From Streptantibioticus cattleyicolor NRRL 8057 = DSM 46488 (GTDB lineage: Bacteria; Actinomycetota; Actinomycetes; Streptomycetales; Streptomycetaceae), in NCBI RefSeq assembly GCF_000240165.1, contig NC_017586.1:5159228-5223227 (forward strand): a stretch of 64,000 bases of DNA. Direction: 5' to 3'. The position numbers and the translations under genes were made by a program. Each line of letters starts with the position of its first letter. Position 1 is the first letter of the stretch. Below are positions 61,418 through 64,000 of this stretch, piece after piece. Below the pieces are notes generated by a model. It ran no database searches. It worked only from the letters and a program-made list of their open reading frames with translations, and was not told the DNA's origin.

Positions 61418-61885
61418 ATGGCCGCCAGCGATGAACTCGACCTCGCCACGCTCGACTTCGGCAAGGTGGAGCCCGCGCAGTTCGCCCGCATCGTCAAGGA
61501 ACTGCCGGGGCGCCGGCTCACCGAGTTCATGGCCGGCGAACACCGCAGGCGGGTGCTGGACGAGCTGTTCCGGCGCATGGCGACCCTGGTCAAGCCGAAC
61601 GCCGCCGTCGGCCGCAGCGTCCTGGTCCGCTGGCGGATCACCGGCGCCGGCTACGGCACCGACACCTACGAGACCGCCATCGCCGACGGCCGCTGCGAGG
61701 TCACCGGCGAGGCCACCGGCCGCACCCCCGACCTCACCCTCACCATGGCCGCCCCCGAACTGCTCAAACTCGCCTCCGGCAACGCCTCCGGGCCCACCTT
61801 GTTCTTCACCCGCAAGCTCAAGGCACAGGGCGATCTGCGGCTGGCCGGCGGCCTGATGCACTTCTTCGACATCCCGCGCCCCTGA
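61418..61885 (+). CDS. SCP2 sterol-carrier-domain protein
   Basis: 155 residues. A helical N-terminus (FGKVEPAQFARIVKELPGRRLTEFMAGEHRRRVLDELFRRM) leads into the SCP2-like lipid-binding fold VRWRITGAGYGTDTYETAIADGRCEV ... PDLTLTMAAPELLKLASGNASGPTLFFTRKLKAQGDLRLAGGL. The KLKxxGDxxLA end is the family hallmark. Binds lipids in the cytoplasm; ligand unknown. ATG 61418 with AGAAAGG 8 bases upstream. Confidence 0.9.
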   Translation: MAASDELDLATLDFGKVEPAQFARIVKELPGRRLTEFMAGEHRRRVLDELFRRMATLVKPNAAVGRSVLVRWRITGAGYGTDTYETAIADGRCEVTGEATGRTPDLTLTMAAPELLKLASGNASGPTLFFTRKLKAQGDLRLAGGLMHFFDIPRP

Positions 61886-61961
61886 CGGGGGTTGCCGCGG
61901 CGCCGTGTGGTGAATCGTTTCCCTGAGCGCAGCGCACCCGCCGACCCAGGGAGCAGCCTTC

Positions 61962-63794
61962 GTGTTCACCACCCGCCCCACCCTGCAGGGCACCTTCGGC
62001 ATGGTCTCGTCCACCCACTGGATCGCCTCGCAGTGCGCGATGGCGGTGCTGGAGGAGGGCGGCAACGCCTTCGACGCCGCGGTGGCCGCCGGTTTCGTCC
62101 TCCAGGTCGTCGAACCCCACCTCAACGGACCGGCCGGCGAGGTGCCGGTCGTCCTCGCCCCGGCGGGCGGCCCGGTACGGGTGCTGTGCGGCCAGGGACC
62201 GGCCCCGGCCGGCGCCACCGTCGAGCACTTCACCACCCTCGGCCTCGACCACGTCCCCGGCACCGGACCGCTGGCCGCCGCCGTCCCCGGCGCCTTCGAC
62301 GCCTGGCTGCTCCTGCTGCGCGACCACGGCACCAGGACGCTGCCCGAGGTGCTGCGGTACGCCGTCCACTACGCCGAACACGGCCACCCGGTGACCGAGG
62401 CCGAGGCGGCCACCATCGGCGCGGTACGCGAACTGTTCACCACCGAGTGGACCACCTCCGCCGCCGTCCACCTGCCCGGCGGACGGCCGCCCGCCCCCGG
62501 CACGCGGCTGCGCAACCCCGCCCTCGCCGCCACCTGGCGCCGGCTGCTCGCCGAGTCCGAGGCGGCCGGCGGCAGCCGGGAACGCCGCATCGACGCCGCC
62601 CGCCGCGCCTGGCGCGAGGGGTTCGTCGCCGAGGCCGTCGCCGCCTTCGCCGCCCGCCCCGCCCTGGACACCTCCGGTGAGCGCCACGCCGGCGTGCTCA
62701 CCGGCGACGACCTGGCCCGCTGGTCCGCCGGGTACGAGGACCCGGTCACCTTCGACTGGCACGGCTGGACGGTGGCCAAGGCCGGCCCCTGGTCCCAAGG
62801 CCCCGTGTTCCTCCAGCAACTCGCCCTGCTCCCCGGCGACTTCGACGCCCTCGAACCCGGCACCGCCGAGTACGTCCACACCCTCGCCGAAGGCGCCAAG
62901 CTCGCCCTGGCCGACCGCGACGCCTGGTACGGGGACGCCGCCGAGGTGCCCCTGGCCGACCTGCTCGACCCCGGCTACAACGCCGCCCGCCGCCGGCTCG
63001 TCGGCGACCACGCCTCCCGTGAACTGCGCCCCGGCAGCCCCGGCGGACGCACCCCGGTACTCCCCGCCGCCGTCCGCCCCGGCACCGCGCGGGGGCGGCG
63101 ACCGGACGCCATGAGCGTGGCCGGCGCCGGCGAACCCACCACCGGCACCCCCTGGGCCGGACAGCCGCGGACCGGCCCGGACGGCGCCACCCGGGGCGAC
63201 ACCTGCCACCTCGACGTGGTGGACCGCTGGGGCAACATGGTGGCCGCCACCCCCAGCGGCGGCTGGCTCCAGTCCAACCCGGTCGTCCCGGAACTCGGCT
63301 TCCCGCTCGGCACCCGGCTCCAGATGACCTGGCTGGAGCCGGGGCTCCCGGCCACCCTCACCCCCGGCCGCCGCCCCCGCACCACCTTGACCCCCTCGCT
63401 CGCGCTGCGCGACGGGGAACCCGTGCTCGCCTTCGGCACCCCCGGCGGCGACCAGCAGGACCAGTGGAGCCTGCACTTCTTCCTCGCCGTCGCCCGCCGC
63501 CCCGCGGTACGCGGCGGACCCGACCTGCAAGGCGCCGTCGACGCGCCCGGCTGGCACACCGACAGCCTGGTCAGCTCCTTCCACCCGCGCACCTGGCAGC
63601 CCGGCGCCCTCACCGTGGAGTCCCGGTTCGGCGAACCGGCCGTCGCCGGACTGCGCCGCCGAGGACACCGGGTGACCGTCGGCGGCCCCTGGACCGAGGG
63701 CCGGCTCTGCGCCGTCGCCCGCGACCCCGCCACCGGGACGCTCTACGCGGCGGCCAACCCGCGCGGCATGCAGGGGTACGCGGTCGGGCGGTGA
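61962..63794 (+). CDS. Gamma-glutamyltransferase-family protein, cytoplasmic type
   Basis: 610-residue Ntn-hydrolase of the GGT family, without signal peptide. MVSSTHWIASQCAMAVLEEGGNAFDAAVAAGFVLQVVEPHLNGPAGE replaces the usual S-GxGGGG substrate loop with N-GPAGE. The nucleophile Thr is expected in GDTCHLDVVDRWGNMVAATPSGGW. The small subunit has PGRRPRTTLTPSLALRDGEPVLAFGTPGGDQQDQW. This subfamily is often annotated as acylase- or oxamate-type GGT; substrate unknown. GTG 61962 with CAGGGAG. Confidence 0.9.
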   Translation: MFTTRPTLQGTFGMVSSTHWIASQCAMAVLEEGGNAFDAAVAAGFVLQVVEPHLNGPAGEVPVVLAPAGGPVRVLCGQGPAPAGATVEHFTTLGLDHVPGTGPLAAAVPGAFDAWLLLLRDHGTRTLPEVLRYAVHYAEHGHPVTEAEAATIGAVRELFTTEWTTSAAVHLPGGRPPAPGTRLRNPALAATWRRLLAESEAAGGSRERRIDAARRAWREGFVAEAVAAFAARPALDTSGERHAGVLTGDDLARWSAGYEDPVTFDWHGWTVAKAGPWSQGPVFLQQLALLPGDFDALEPGTAEYVHTLAEGAKLALADRDAWYGDAAEVPLADLLDPGYNAARRRLVGDHASRELRPGSPGGRTPVLPAAVRPGTARGRRPDAMSVAGAGEPTTGTPWAGQPRTGPDGATRGDTCHLDVVDRWGNMVAATPSGGWLQSNPVVPELGFPLGTRLQMTWLEPGLPATLTPGRRPRTTLTPSLALRDGEPVLAFGTPGGDQQDQWSLHFFLAVARRPAVRGGPDLQGAVDAPGWHTDSLVSSFHPRTWQPGALTVESRFGEPAVAGLRRRGHRVTVGGPWTEGRLCAVARDPATGTLYAAANPRGMQGYAVGR

Positions 63795-63813
63795 GGGCGC
63801 GGCGCGCCCCCGG

Positions 63814-64000
63814 TCAGCGGAACCCCTCGGCCAGCAGCAGCGCCAGATCCAGGTAACGCTGCCGGGTCTCGGCCGACAGCAGCCCCGGATCCGGGACGCG
63901 CCGGGCGGCCAGCCCCAGGTCGTAGGGGAGGGTGACCACGGCGTGGCCGCGCCGGGTGTAGTGGCCGGCCAGGTCGCGCGCGGACTCCTCGCTGCCGTGG
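63814..64000 (-). CDS. MinD/ParA-like ATPase, C-terminal end (runs off the window)
   Basis: Last 61 codons: SARDLAGHYTRRGHAVVTLPYD, LGLAARRVPDPGLLSAETRQRYLDLALLLAEGFR, stop at 63814-63816. The pattern (basic domain ending in LSxxTRxxYLxLAxLLAxGF) is that of actinobacterial MinD/ParA-family ATPases of the type VII secretion-associated sort. Too little is present for certainty. Confidence 0.5.
   Translation of the reverse strand, partial: HGSEESARDLAGHYTRRGHAVVTLPYDLGLAARRVPDPGLLSAETRQRYLDLALLLAEGFR

Noticed and set aside
1-64000. CRISPR arrays, rRNA or tRNA genes, including a tRNA at the island ends
   Set aside because: No regularly spaced direct repeats of CRISPR size, no rRNA-like stretch, and no cloverleaf with a recognisable T-arm was seen, notably none at 24.6 or 39.2 kb.

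Overview
The window looks like a stretch of Streptomyces (or close relative) chromosome. GC is very high with strong third-position bias, and GTG/TTG starts and apparently leaderless genes are common. Families are typical of the group: AllR-type IclR, PucR, DUF5302, DUF5955-like, DUF6278, F420-dependent LLM enzymes, ROK glucokinase. I saw no rRNA, tRNA or CRISPR array.

Layout. 1-4.6 kb: a truncated MocA-like nucleotidyltransferase, a small DUF5955-like protein, then the allantoin module (IclR regulator allR, divergent allB-alc) with two inverted repeats between them. 4.6-5.5 kb: four copies of a 103-bp tandem repeat beside what looks like an AIM24-family gene remnant. 5.5-9.1 kb: a PfkB-kinase/KDPG-aldolase-like pair, both lacking their key catalytic residue, then a P450 and a glutathione peroxidase. 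9.1-22.7 kb: a divergent myo-inositol locus (minus: ABC importer, TIM-barrel enzyme, two Gfo/Idh dehydrogenases; plus: iolC, aldolase, iolB, iolD, GntR regulator), followed by a ROK glucokinase. 22.7-24.4 kb: a small Cys-rich secreted protein and a secreted DUF1259 protein.

24.6-39.3 kb is an island bounded by a perfect 77-bp direct repeat (24617-24693 and 39188-39264). The repeat is the start of the pcaL coding region, and a decayed tyrosine integrase lies just inside the right copy. Much of the island is rubble: remnants of a DEAD-box helicase, a hemerythrin protein, an IS30-type transposase, a TrhA protein and an ABM-like monooxygenase. The intact genes share a theme: cold-shock protein, DEAD-box RNA helicase, CBS protein, SCO5918-like protein, a probable second RNase J, and a fatty-acid desaturase with its ferredoxin reductase and a divergent PucR regulator. 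I infer a cold-adaptation (RNA structure, RNA turnover, membrane fluidity) cargo under selection in a dead integrative element.

39.2-50.2 kb: PcaL fusion, metallo-beta-lactamase-fold protein, exonuclease III, cupin, DUF6278 protein, secreted PNGase-A-like amidase, TfoX_C protein, secreted CocE/NonD hydrolase, ZIP transporter and a secreted gamma-glutamyltransferase. 50.2-55 kb: a CYP102-type P450-reductase fusion divergent from a PAS-LuxR regulator, an SDR gene stub, and a MarR regulator. 55-60 kb: a reductive pyrimidine-catabolism operon (amidohydrolase, aminotransferase, dihydropyrimidinase, F420-dependent LLM enzyme). 60-64 kb: a phytoene-desaturase-like oxidoreductase, an SCP2 protein, a second gamma-glutamyltransferase-family protein and a truncated MinD/ParA-like gene.

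Purine salvage waste (allantoin) and pyrimidine bases are therefore both degraded by genes in this window, along with inositol and protocatechuate intermediates.
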